A DNA stretch of 64,000 nt. It comes from Paramacrobiotus metropolitanus. Lineage: Eukaryota; Tardigrada; Eutardigrada; Parachela; Macrobiotidae. The notes beneath the pieces were generated by a model that saw only the letters and a program-made list of their open reading frames with translations, had not been told where the DNA came from and searched no databases. Positions 12,696-24,479 of this stretch are shown one piece after another. Numbering within the stretch: the first letter of the stretch is position 1; each line of letters starts with the position of its first letter. A program made the position numbers and the translations under genes. Location of the stretch: NCBI RefSeq assembly GCF_019649055.1, contig NW_026570289.1, positions 1-64,000 on the forward strand, written 5' to 3'.

Positions 12696-13283
12696 TCGGA
12701 AAACCGTCAAAAGCTTTATTATTATCGTTACACTTTTCCAGCACAGCCATAAATGTAAAAGCCGTAGTTCGGCAACATGTTGTAATCGGCATCTTGCCGG
12801 TAGCAAAATAAATACGCAATTCTTACCACACTGTTGTTAATAAAACTAGATTTTACCGGCTTAGTGTGGCTGATTAATTGCTGGCTCGCAAAGTATCTGT
12901 ATGTACTACGTGCTGAAATTTGGAAGACGGTAGGCAACACGGTGACCGCTACCAAAACTTGCAATTATTTCGGTAATTATTTAAAGTAACTCAAAATGAA
13001 AACCATGATTTACACTTTACTGAAACAGCGTTGTAAACTTCATAAACCACTTGCGCCACAACTACAACGGAGTGGAACAAATCCTCGCAAAACCTTTATG
13101 TAGACTAAAATTTTTAGAGCACAGGAGACACAAACCAACACTACCAAAACAAATTAATTATCGCAAACGTCATCATAATAACTTACGGGTGCAACTCTGA
13201 ACATCACATATTCACAAAGAACAGTTAATATGCAAATAGAATGACAGAAAATGTGTGCAATATCTCCATCCATAACGCATAAA
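12696..13283. other. Spacer between SLC7 paralogue 2 and AOX
   Basis: 588 AT-rich bases. An open frame (to 12964) is the upstream extension of the transporter's first exon and is probably 5' UTR. Nothing else was recognised. Confidence 0.45.
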
Positions 13284-15369
13284 TTAGTGCCCAGCTTTGA
13301 AAGGATTGTACTGATCCTGTTGCATGCTGCTGAGAGTGTGGTTCACCAAGCGATGATGAGCTTCGTCCGCTCGGATTGCAGCAAACATGTCTCTTATTGT
13401 AGCATTATCCTACAAATGAATTAGATACGAGTCTGTACAAAGTAAAGTAGAAATATTTCGTTTTGAATTTTTGAAGAAAAAAATAACTATCGAAGATTGT
13501 AAAAATCCACGAATTACGTCGCACCGGGCCCTAGGAAGTGTACGCAAAAAGAGTCAACACTGCTAACCGGTAACTTCCAATAACGTTTCGCAATTCCAGT
13601 AGCCGGCTTATTATTCCATTCGGGAATTTTTCCGGCATCGATGTCCTCCAGCAAGCGAGTGTAAGTTTTAACAGCCTCTTCTTCCAAATATCCGACAAAT
13701 CGATGGCAAAAACGTGGGCTGACCAAATACAGTAAGAAGAAAATGTTAACGTATACTCCTTGAGAAGCTGTCACGCCGAAACGGAAAAGCGGGCCAGGTT
13801 GCTTCATTTCCAGGACAACCATCAAATGCATTCTTTCGTTTTCGGCTTCCTCTGTGACATGAAGAACCATTGTTAAAATTCGAGTAACTGGTAATTTTCC
13901 CCGGGGTACAATCTGTAGCTTACCCAGCAAAGTATGAATCCAACCGTAATCCCGTTTCATAGTTCGCAATGATTTTAAATGTCGCACCATTGCTCCCATC
14001 ATGCCTGCAAGTACAAAAATAATCGAACTCAATACGAAATCTTATACGAGTACAATATTTTTGTTATACCAGCGTTAGAAGAAATTAACAATGTTTACTT
14101 TGAATGCAATTGTTGTATACGGGTGCACAAGCAAAGTTTGAAAAACGCATCTGTATTTTTCACTGTATATTTCACCCACCAGGAACACCAGCAATATTCT
14201 CCAGATAAATTAACCGGCTGGGGGAAAAAGTAGCAATATGAGCTAGAAATCATCAGTGGGATGCCAAGATGACTAACCGCAGCCAGTTCTTTTCGTTTAA
14301 CGTTCCGAATGTGTATCCCGACAGCAGATCAAAACCTGCAAAAAAACCGACATGAAAACAGTACTGCGAAAAAACGCTTCGTTAAATATATCTGTAGCAT
14401 AAAACTGCAAAATAAAACACAGTCTTTTGCGTCCTCTTTTTATTACCGAATCTGCACATATGCACAGACAGATATGCCATCCAATCAACCACCCCACTCG
14501 GCTTTTTATGGGCTATTCGCACATCCTCCAGCTGCTGCGCCGTCCAAATCGGGTGGGGCAGCGTTTCTTCTCCAATCTGTGGAATGTTTTTGGGAATAAG
14601 GCTGCCCGGTTCGGGAAACGGATTATTTCTTGTGCCAGCGCTGCAATATAACAATTTATTGTGTTAAATTCACAGTAATTAATTATAACGATTGGACTTG
14701 GTCGCATCAAATAGCATATAAAATTATAAATGCTATACAATGTTTTTTGCGCATCCGTCCACTGGTGCAGTAGCTTAATCGCCAGTTTAACGGAATGTAG
14801 TATACTACTGTGCCCCATTAAAGGCCCGTGTCAAAACTTTTGTGTTTTACCACTTTACCACAATATTACCGTGATTCAATAATTTTAATATTCCTATGGA
14901 TGGGTTGTTTACTTTTGCTACAATGTTTTGCAAAAAATATGTAAAACCTAAAGTTTCTCAGTTATAACTGCAGCACTCACATTGTTTCCATTTCTTTGAA
15001 ATGAGGCAATGCACGATCATCCACTTCTCGCAGTACTTCGGAGGCGGTTTCTCCGCCTGGTCCTTTTAGATTTTTCCCGTTCTTCTCCGAAGAGCCCGAA
15101 GAATATGAGTTCGCAGCCCCGCTCTGGTCTTTTTGTGCGATGACGGTGGAGGTTGACAAGTGGTTCTGTAAACATCCAGGTGGATGTCGCGACAGTAGAT
15201 GCCGTGAAGTCGTTCGTCCATGGTGTCCAGAATGCACTCCATCCGAGCTGTTCAACCAAGTTCCAAAGCTACTGGACTGTAAATAAATACTGTATTTTGG
15301 AAAACATCGTGCCATCAAAGGATCTGCAGCACGGCACAATGAAAAACACGAGAAAGCTACTCCCCGCAT
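13284..15369 (-). CDS. AOX: Mitochondrial alternative oxidase (ubiquinol oxidase)
   Basis: Di-iron, cyanide-resistant ubiquinol oxidase of the inner mitochondrial membrane that passes electrons to oxygen without pumping protons. Exons (high to low): 15369-14991, 14640-14447, 14335-14278, 14217-14180, 14004-13568, 13409-13284; all junction phases agree. Family blocks: HPIWTAQQLEDVRIAHKKP, FDLLSGYTF, LENIAGVPG, MVRHLKSLR, EEAENERMHLM, SPRFCHRFVGYLEEEAV, KRYWKLP and RADEAHHRLVNH. The ligand glutamates (LEN, NERMH, LEEE, RADEAHH) and the conserved histidines are present, so an active enzyme is likely. The N-terminal ~100 residues are basic and Ser-rich, as in a targeting presequence. A start at 15315, or a splice acceptor close to it, is possible instead of 15369. 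Confidence 0.93.
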
Positions 15370-16459
15370 TTTGCAAGCCGAATTCTGTAGTACAATACTA
15401 ATGATGCACTGGTGAATGTTATAGTACGTATATGACAGGTACTGTGATCTCACAAATCAAAACACTCTTTGATCGGTTGAGTCGGGCTGACGAATAAGCT
15501 GCATTTGTTAAGCGAACAATAAAATTTAATGTGAATCAGCTCAATCTGCGTTTACTTCTATACCAAAGCATGGGTTTTATCCTGCAGTTTGCAAGACCAA
15601 CGAAAGCTCATTTTTAACTACAGCTAGCACATTTTTCATGATGAAATCTGCTTCCACTTTACTGACATTTTCTGGAAGCGATGTTCGTACCAATACCGTT
15701 ATTGACGTCACAAGCGTACGCGATACTGGCCGTGAGGATGCCGATGAGCATGGTCTGATGAAAATTCTAAACGCGGTTGCGACAGTTTTTGAGCCGGCTG
15801 ACAAAGTAAGAAAGAAAGGTCGATTTTTTGAGCGGCTTATAATGTATTTCATAAGTGCATTAAATTGTGATTATTATTATGGTATTAAGTGAAAGGCCGT
15901 GCCAAATGCAGGTTAAGAAAAAAGCACATAAAATAATTTTCACTGGCCTAATCCTGTAGAACAGTCTACCTGTAATTTTTTCATACGGCCTACCGTGTGC
16001 ATTTACATAACAATGATACCAAAATTCCATGATTTTGAATAGTTTACAAAGTTCAAATCAACAGAAGTTTTACTGGTATATATAGGCAGATTACAGCATC
16101 CTTCGATATTCTTCCTATGACTAACAATTCAACTGCAGAATTGTCTGCTTCCGCATTTTCATTGAATGTACTAAGTTAATTTGGCCGGAAAACAACATGA
16201 AGTACAATCACACCGAACGTTTTCGAGACAACGGTACAAAGGTAAGATAAAAACTGTTCAATTCTATCCCAGTGCTGCCAATAACCAAAATAATTCATAA
16301 AATGAATAGAGATATACGTAAAAAACGAATGATATACGTAAAAAATACGTAACGCCATATTCCTCACATTTCGTAAAACAGCAACTATTAGCTTCTCGGC
16401 TATTACGATCACGCCCGAAGGAAATTCTTAAAGAGAAACAATTCTACATGAAAAAGAAC
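15370..16459. other. Spacer between AOX and La with one coding-like island
   Basis: Mostly AT-rich. The island at 15638-15806 is described separately. A 20-bp tandem repeat (GATATACGTA plus spacer, twice) sits at 16311-16347. Nothing else was identified. Confidence 0.4.
15638..15806 (+). other. Unassigned coding-like exon candidate
   Basis: An ATG-initiated plus-strand frame of about 56 codons ends at a strong donor (GTAAGAAAG) at 15806; the peptide includes DVTSVRDTGREDADEHGLMK. The opposite strand has an equally good acceptor at the same place (long pyrimidine tract then CAG), with its own open frame. Neither reading can be extended to a second exon with confidence. The strand is therefore unsettled and no family is recognised. 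Confidence 0.25.
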
Positions 16460-18839
16460 TCAAACGCTCTTTTCTGACTCTTCGGTTTTTAATTTCTTGG
16501 ATCCCGGAGAATCTGTGGAGAAATCATTTTAAACATTTTTTTCATGAAGTTTAATCCCAAAAAGGCAGCGAAAGGCAAATATTACGTACCAGATTCTTCT
16601 GCTTCGCGTTTCTTTTCCACTTGATCATTTTTGGTTTCGGCGGTCGATGCATCAGCTATCACAATATGAATTTTAGAATAATAATGTTATATGACCAAAC
16701 AAAGTCGTAATCTTATAATCCTAAACTGAAAACAACATAAAATTAAAAATATATTCCGATTACCTACACCTCTATAATAAGAATACAAAACGTAATGCAC
16801 AACGAAAAAAATCGTCGCTAAAGCGCTTCCATACCCGAATCTGTTGCCGTTTCCTCAGGTTTTTCACTCTTAGTTTTGTCTTCCTCAGCTTTTGCAGCTT
16901 TTTCTTTGGAAGGCTGATATTTAAACTGACTATTTGGCTGATCGGGTTTCATATTCCGGAAAACTACAAAATGTCACAACAAAAAAAGGGCAAAATTCAT
17001 CACATGGTAGAGGGCTTAACTCTGCAGCACACAACACCTACTTCGATTGTTTCGTGCTTCCAAAAATGTGTCCCAATACGTATCGAAATATGCTTGCTCT
17101 TCTTTTCCTTCCAGCACGCGCGCTTTGTATTGGGTACCATCGATGACCAATTTATTGTTATTATGAGAAAGGATATTATCCAGCACCTCCTTGGCTACAC
17201 CGTTTTTGAAACGAATTCGAGCCTTTTCGGGAAATCAATCGTTAGCTACTGTAGGGGCATACCGAATCAACAAATACAAATATTATGAACGCACTTCACG
17301 TTGACCGCGTTGATGGTCCACATATTCCACGGGGTGCCGCGCTTCAAAGAATTCTTTGATTTTCATGTAGTCAATGGCTTTCTGGGTAGAAACGTGCAGC
17401 ACCGAACCAGGAATTTTGGATTTTTCACTAAACAAGTAAACAACACTACACACCGCATTCAAAAATGGTTAGGCAAACTAGTAATATAATCCGAAAGCCT
17501 TCTCACATCTGCTCTTTCTTTTCAACCTCCTGTTTCTGGCGTTGTTCCACATGATCCTTACTAGAAGCGAAAGGGCCGAACCGTCAGATAAAACTTTCTC
17601 AAAAAATTAATCAAACACGTACTTCCAAGCTCTCATCATTTCTCTGCCGTCAAATTTCGTTTCCACTTCAGATGCCGCCAGATATTTCTCCGCATCAGCC
17701 TTATTACGAAAGATAACGGAGACACTTCCCTGTTGACGAAGATGCACATAGAACATTTACTGTGACAAAATTATAATACGGCTTCAAGTTTAAAGTTTAG
17801 TTTTTCCTTAGATTGCTTTTACGGCTTTTCTAATATTATATGAACTTTTCTGTGTACTGATACACGCCGTACGTACCTTAAATTTCCCGCGCAATTTTGC
17901 ATCACCGTCCTGGAATTTATGAAGAACGATGCCTTCAATGGGACCGAATTTGGAAAAATAATCTTGCATCGCATCCATGGACGCGGTTTTCAAGAACCGT
18001 TTCTAAATAGCCAAATTAACAATAAGCTAAATAAAACCCAGTCGCCGCAAAATTACCAAATCAGTATTCGTATTTCACAGCGCGAAAAAAATCACGATCA
18101 GTATAACTACCTCCATACAAAAAAAAGATTACAAATCGTCAAGAAAATTTTATAACTTTTTTATAGTCCAAAGTTTTGAAGAAGTTAGCTGAATTTACAT
18201 AGCATACCGCATGAACAGTTCGATTTTCGCGATCAGCCCGCTTATCGTCCGAATCTCCAGTGAACGGCTGTGTCAGCTTTATTCGTTGGTTCGCGTCATC
18301 AATGACGAACATAGTGGAAAACTTCTCCAGGCTGGGAATGATGTCCTTCGGATTCGTAGTGTATTTCTGTTAACATACATCATCAAAAACTTTGGAAAAT
18401 TCTAATTCCACAAGCGCGACCCTGCAAAAAAGCCTGACTTCGGATTCTAACATTCGCTCACCTTGACTCTGTTGCATTTCATGATGGTTTCTACCGGCAC
18501 CCATCCCTCATCCTTTTGGACCAAGTCCCGAAAAAAGGCGTCGATAGTGAGGTTGAAGTCACCCAAGTAATACTAAGAGCAATGAAGAGAAAACGTTCAG
18601 CATACTGGTGTTCAGTCAACAGGCACAGCAAACATAGGTGGTTCAACGAAGAACCGTAATACCTCAATTTGCGCCACGATCTTCTTCGCGATGTCATCAG
18701 CACGCTGTTGGGCCAAGACGGTACGTGATTTAGCTTCGGCGGTATCACTGGACTGAGATTCCGCGGAGCTGCCATTCGAAACACCATTTTTGGTCTCGGG
18801 TTCCGCCGGTATGTTGCCAGTTGCGCCAACGTCAGCCAT
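16460..18839 (-). CDS. SSB: Lupus La protein homologue
   Basis: RNA chaperone that binds the UUU-OH 3' ends of new RNA polymerase III transcripts. About ten short exons; the phases checked agree. Order: acidic/Ser N-terminus from MADVGATGN; La motif QIE-YYLGDFNLT, FFRDLVQKDEGWVPVETIM; RRM1 across KRFLKTASMDAM, FGPIEGIVLHKF and GSVSVIFRNK; a linker EQRQKQEVEKKEQM; the C-terminal xRRM from KIPGSVLHVSTQKA through HPVEYVDHQRGQRE and ARIRFKNGVAKEV to QYKARVLEGKEEQ; then a Lys/Glu-rich tail ending SPGSKKLKTEESEKSV with a likely nuclear localisation signal. The tail spans three exons; an unspliced read-through would stop early at 16818. Length and domain order match animal La. Confidence 0.92.
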
Positions 18840-19646
18840 TCCGAACAGTCACAGACTCACAGTCAACAGACTGCTGCTTTAACCAAATGTGGCCTTTAAA
18901 AGAATTGTCGACGTTCTTAAACGACTATCAAATCAAGCCGAGAAAGAGATCAGCAATACATTCAATAAAAGAAACAAGGAATTCAAACCCGCAAAAAAAA
19001 CAATTCAGAAGACTGCGGAGCCTGGGTTAATCGTAAAAATACCCATTATACCCTATTAATTTGTCAGAATTTGCAATTTTTGCTTATAAAAAGTGCCGTA
19101 CAGGTCCGTAGCCCGTCCTTAGCAGTGTCCGCCGCACAAGGGCGGTCGTAATTTTTTCTCAACTACGGCCCGAAGGGGTTTGGTTTGCGCATTCTGTCGT
19201 TGATTACGCAACTATTTTATGGGCATTTCCAGAGTTCGTAAGATTTAAAGATTTCTTCCGATTTTCACTTCCGGTAGTGTATAACCAACAAGACGATGTG
19301 TATAAAAGGCATTGTTCCGAAAATTAAGGTATGCCTGCCTTAGATTGCGTCGTTTATTCGTATTGTGCAGTAAGTGTAATAGATTTTACAGGCAGTGGTA
19401 GCTGACAAAGCACCCGTGAACTTGTATCATCATTAATGTGACAAGTTTGAAGCTGTAACTTCTAACTAGTAACTACTACCATGCAGTATTTATTTATTAT
19501 AAACCAGTTTACCTAAATACTTATGTTTCAGTCAAAGTTCCTGCGCGAATCGAATTTCATTTCTTCTTGATAACATAGTAACTCTGTTGCATGCTCACCA
19601 TCCAGCACGTACCGGTAGTAATGACACTAATTACGACAACCGCTCA

Positions 19647-20388
19647 CCAGGGCACATACCGAGGCTATAAATTCAGAAAAATCTCATTTTTGGCAGAAAG
19701 GTAGAACAACTACGTAGGATGCTTAAAAAAATTATTTCATGTGCCATGGCCAATGGGCGTGGCCAAAACGAAATTTAAAAGTAAATCCTACACTGTGCTG
19801 TAGCCTACAGGTATGCACCGTGTCATACGGTAAAACTTTAAACGATTTTCTTTAATTTGTATATGAAGAAGCTTTTCGAATATTACTTGTAAGTCATAGC
19901 ACACAAAAGTATTCCCAATTCAGCCGTCTGCGAAACGGGTTTGTAAATGGTGTGCAACGCCTGCTTTAACTTGTTTCGCATGTCGGTACGCACGTGTTAC
20001 CTACCGAGTAGATTTTGTAACTAGTTAACAAATTGTTGACACAAATTAAAGTAAGGAGCAGCGGAAACCGATCCAGAATCTAAACTACAATCTGCAGAAA
20101 GGGAAACAGCTATTACAATAAGCGAGCAGCACAGATAAATTAAATGAGTTAGCTGCCTTCGTACTGATTGACCAGTATTATAAGTCTTTTAGTGTATGAT
20201 GCCAAGCATTTCCTATAGGCTACAGCACAGTGTAGAATTTATTTCTGAATTTTGTTTTGGCCACGCCCTATTGACCATGGCACATGAAATAATTTTTTTA
20301 AGCATCCTACATAGTTGTTCTACCTTTCTGCAAAAAATGAGATTTTTCTGAATTTATAGCCTCGGTATGTGGCTACTATGTGCCCTGG
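19647..20388. mobile_element. MITE-like element with ~165-175 bp terminal inverted repeats
   Basis: The two ends are inverted copies at roughly 90% identity by eye. The left arm is 19647-~19810, beginning CCAGGGCACATACCGAGG; the right arm is ~20213-20388, ending in TGTGCCCTGG. The right arm carries an extra ~12 bp near its tip. Both ends are flanked by TCA (19644-19646 and 20389-20391), a possible 3-bp target duplication. The ~400 bp centre has no ORF, so it is non-autonomous. The superfamily is not assigned; 3-bp duplications occur in PIF/Harbinger relatives. Confidence 0.7.
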
Positions 20389-20680
20389 TCAGACATCTAC
20401 TTACTTTATACAGTATACAGCATGACTGATCGGAAAGCAAAATTAAAAAAGCGACGCTAATTAATAAGTAAGTTTCGGAATGCTGCTCGCTTTAAATAGT
20501 ACATACCGGTACAGTATTACTGTATAGTGTATACGATTATTGTTGATTGTTCTACCACGGAGCCATGAATTCTCGTCAGTTGTTAACTTGTTGCTAAGTG
20601 CATACGGGAATAACGGGATAATACGGCTACGTAGCACAAAGATATGCACAACACGATTACTTTGTACTTAGTTAGGGAGC

Positions 20681-20724
20681 ATTCCCAAATTATTAAACAT
20701 ATATTGCATACGTAATTTGGGAAT
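20681..20724. repeat. Short inverted repeat (12-bp arms)
   Basis: ATTCCCAAATTA and its exact reverse complement flank a 20-nt loop. Function unknown. Confidence 0.6.
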
Positions 20725-21826
20725 ACGATTCGCAAGCACTACCCTAACCTTTGCCTAAGCTTTTGGCTGTATCTTTACAACTGCAGAAAGTTTTGCCTAC
20801 TTTACTTTGACGAAAGCCCTTGATTTCTTTTTCAGTAAGAAGTACGCTAAATAAAGAGTTTCAATGAAATGGGTTACCCTGTGGACAATGGTCACAATAA
20901 TAATACGTACATGATCAAGTGCGTTTTCCTTTTCTTGGATTCACACAATTCTCCAGTTGTGTACACAGAATACAAATCCAAAAGGTGCCGCAATTGAAAC
21001 TGAAAAACAGATTACTTAATGGTGCAATACAAAGTAGTACAACATAGTTATGTTACTTATATGTAGCTGATTAATAATTCATCAGTTACTCAATACAGCA
21101 GTTAACAGTACTTCGAAGTATCGTTAACTGTGCAACAGCTTATGTTTAAGCTTTACTCTACAGGTCAGTACTGTTTGCTAAAAATCGTAAACCAATCAAA
21201 ATTTACTTGCTGCGCAGACTTCTTCCCACTCAGAGGTAAGAAGTTGATCTTTTCTGTTCATATGAGTATGGTATTGTGACTATTGTCGTATAGTCTTTTC
21301 ATAATTTCTTTATATAATTTGTGGTAGCACAGTCATCTGGAAGAATATTATTCAACACTTCGCAGAAAAATTTCTTCTAAATTTCTGACCTGTAAGATTG
21401 CAGTGATATTCTGGTTGTTCCGCGATGAACTTATGTTGCTAGATTAATTTACTCCTGGGAAGATCTCCCATTGACGATGGGTCATTTAATAAACGGAAGA
21501 TGTATCCCGGAAATTTCAGATTTATATGCTTGGCCGAATTTGACTAGTGTCACGAAGCTCACTGCATAATCTATGAAACTTTCTCATATTGTAGCAGGCA
21601 CAAATGAGTGAGTTGGTTGGATGAATTAGCTGTGGAACCTGCCCATTATTAGTAATGTCCAGGATTCTAAAGTTTAAAAATTCTTTGATAATAACCTCGC
21701 ATTTATGTATCGTTAGGAGTAGAACTAGTAGTACTAAATAACAGCTAACCGATAAATTTATCCTTATTATTAATTTGACCGTCAATTTGTTGGCTGGCTT
21801 TTCAGTATGTGAAGGCTATCTGTACC

Positions 21827-21906
21827 ACTGCCAACCAAAAGTATTTTCGATTAGTAACATTATTACTAAACTGCCAACCAGAAGTATTTACGATTAGTAA
21901 CATTAT
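21827..21906. repeat. 43-bp tandem duplication
   Basis: Two near-identical units containing CTGCCAACCA and GATTAGTAACATTAT, differing at two or three bases. Confidence 0.8.
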
Positions 21907-22093
21907 GTGCGTACGTATATTTGTTGATCAAGCCATTAATCAACATTCATGTCATTAATTAACAAGACATTAATTTAACAACAATGTTTTCTGCACCATC
22001 TTTTTGGAGAAACAGTACTTAAATGCAAGCGAAAAAGAATGCGAAAAAATGGTTATGTAATACAAAGGTCATAAATAATCGTTTGCGGCGCAG

Positions 22094-22959
22094 GTGTTCC
22101 TCATGGAGACCTTGGCCATTCTACGGGTAGATCTGCTGCACATCCTGATGCCAGCGCGGTGCCGGTTGGTCAGTTTGGTAATTTGTTACGCAGTTTGTCT
22201 GTGTAATTTATGGTTATTTTTGCAGAACATGCTCACAACGTTCAGAAAGCAGTGCAGCTACCATTATCAAACCAAAACAAATATCGTGACGCGGCAGTTA
22301 TTGCAATATCGCGAGAAGGGATCAGTTATACGTTTTTGGCCAGTGAATCCCATGCAGAATTTCCAACGACTTCGCAGATATGGAAATCTAATGATAAGCC
22401 TTCTCCTCATGAAACAGTTCAACTTCAACAGGAAAAGGAAAGCACTAGTAAAACACCAAAGAAAAACCTTTCCAGGTAAAGAGTAAAAACACGGTTGGTG
22501 GGTTGTGGACTGTGGTCCACGTTCTCCATTTTTCCGCTATTTACGATATAAGAACGCTGCATTTCTTATAAAACTAAGGTCAGTTCCATTTTATTTCGAA
22601 AATTTATCGTGTGTTGTGTATAGCCAGTGTTTTACAAATTTAGATTCGTTGCGACAAGCATAATTGGTCGATCCACGAGTGCGAAGTCCAATGCAGCGCA
22701 CTGCTCAGAAATACTGGACGAACCGGAAGTAGTGGACCTAACCGAGGCTGTTAGCCGGCATGACAAAGCACATAGCAAACTAGATATTTTGCAAGCGGCT
22801 GCACACGATCAGTCTCAGGATGATCCTACAAATTCAGACGAACTACGCAGCAAGCCTGGACTGGTCGAGAAGCAGAAAACCGGGTTCCGGAAATACTGGA
22901 AGCAGCTGAAAGATAGCATCCACCGTATCCGACCTCATGAGTTTGCAGAACATAAGTAA
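22094..22959 (+). CDS. Unrecognised protein, C-terminal three exons (5' end not found)
   Basis: Three exons join in phase: 22094-22185, roughly 22227-22475, and 22646-22959. The first opens at an acceptor (GGCGCAG before GTGTTCC) with no usable ATG, so at least one upstream exon is missing, or the frame begins in a distant exon in the spacer. The readable ~215 residues include VPHGDLGHSTGRSAAHPD, AVIAISREGISYTFLASE, a Lys/Gln/Glu stretch (QLQQEKESTSKTPKKN), EPEVVDLTEAVSRHDKAHSK and an end rich in basic and aromatic residues (KYWKQLKDSIHRIRPHEFAE). No domain is recognised; it looks largely disordered with a short helical C-terminus. The consistent phases and composition support a real gene. 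Confidence 0.5.
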
Positions 22960-23597
22960 TATTCAGCGAATCGCCGTAAAAACGTTATTCTTACAAGTTA
23001 TTTTCAAAATATTTTGAGAGGTCATCATTTGCATTATTACTGCAAACTGCATAAACAACATTTATTATAAAGATACTCTGCTGAGTTCGTTGTACTTAAT
23101 CCACTGCAACAGTACCTTATTTGTACTTAATCAATTCCCGAGTAAAACTCGGGATTGCAACAGTCATCCATATAAGTACTCCACACATTCGGCAATCGCC
23201 CTATTTGATCGCAGGATATTACAGATGAACGAGTATTCTACAAGTGATTTAACGAACCATATAATTCTGCGTTTGTAATTTTGACAACCCCTAAAAACAT
23301 GGCAAATACAGGTGCTATACGTAGAAGTTGCAATTTTTATTATTAAATTTTGATTCTGAGGCCGCTTTCCACACCACATGATCCACGTTAACGTGTGTCA
23401 GATTGTTTACAGCACTGTACACAATAGTGACGCATATAAGATATAGTACTTATTATTGTATTCAATATAAATGCACGGTATTGTACATTATTTTACATTG
23501 CCGATGCCCGTTGATACTATTTTGTAAGAACTGTTGTTGCAAACTTGCGGCGGAAGTCCGAAACGGCGCAGAACCATAATATAAAGCGGTACTTACC
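22960..23597. other. Spacer between two unrecognised genes
   Basis: 638 AT-rich bases with no supported feature; the plus-strand 62-codon frame inside it is not gene-like. Confidence 0.4.
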
Positions 23598-23910
23598 ATG
23601 GCGTGGTCAGAGTCTGTACTCTGTACCGTACAATGCGGGCCAACTAGGCCAAGTCTGCACAATCTTTGTGCAAGCCGCTGCAACGTAAATTTTGACCGAA
23701 TATCTCTCTCCTCTCTACATCAGTGAATGTTTGCAGCTGACTTTAGGCTCCACCCAATATGTAATCGAACAAGATGACGTCAAGGCGATTCTGTTAAATC
23801 TGCTCAGCTGGGACGAGTTCGATCGTACAAAAGGCGGTGCATTTAGTGCAATCTACGATGAGTACGATCGATTCATCTCCGGCCTCCTTGAGTCATTCAA
23901 AATGGTGTAG
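23598..23910 (+). CDS. Possible small two-exon gene, unrecognised product
   Basis: Exon 1 (23598-23684) begins MAWSESVLC and ends at AAC/GTAAAT; exon 2 (23737-23910) begins after TTTGCAG. They join in phase 0 across a 52-bp intron to give 86 residues. Exon 2 is the convincing part: STQYVIEQDDVKAIL, LLSWDEFDRTKGGAFSAIYD and DRFISGLLESFK read like a folded, helical protein. Exon 1 is weaker, and the reverse strand there has a good donor (ATG/GTAAGTACC), so the true upstream exon may differ. No family is recognised. Confidence 0.4.
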
Positions 23911-24479
23911 CCATTTCAAACCCTACTCTACGCTCGTCGCCAAAGCGATTCTGCTCGTGCTTCGGTTCAGGGTTGGCTTCTGCTGGGTGGCAGTACTGTG
24001 TCTGTGTGTTATTTTCTCTCTTGGCCAAAAAACCATCAGCTGAATCTTTTTTGTTTATCTTTTGCCTCACTTTTAGGTATTCATGGTCATTCGACTGTAG
24101 ACTTTTGTTCTAATTTCAATAGCGGTCATTGACACGCAACTGATAAGACTGGCCTCTTTATCACTTTTCTAACAGGCTTTGTTGATCTTCTCCTAAAAGG
24201 CTAAATGCTTCGAGTTTCGGAGTGTTGTTGTTGTCGACTAAGGAAATTTTATCGCAACTCTGTGTGCCTGAAACCCAGCTAGATAATACTGCTGAGTGCT
24301 GAATGTATTAAAATTGTACGGTTGGTGCCTCGATGCAGACTAGCCCGATGGAGCTTACAGGTTGATTATAAAAATTTACAACTCGCTCCGGTGTGCAGCG
24401 TGCACGGTTTGTTATTCCTCGTTCTCGTCCACGTTTTTATGCCCACTTATTTTCTCCTTGATCGTCTCCTGAATGTGGC
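23911..24479. other. Probable promoter and 5' UTR region of the LKB1-like gene
   Basis: 569 bp without a supported exon; the coding start of the kinase follows at 24480. Confidence 0.35.

Larger units (their letters stand above)
18840..22093. other. Gene-poor, repeat-bearing spacer
   Basis: 3.2 kb, AT-rich, with no convincing exon on either strand. It contains a MITE-like element (19647-20388), a short hairpin (20681-20724) and a 43-bp tandem repeat (21827-21906). It may hide the first exon of the gene that starts to be readable at 22094. Confidence 0.5.
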
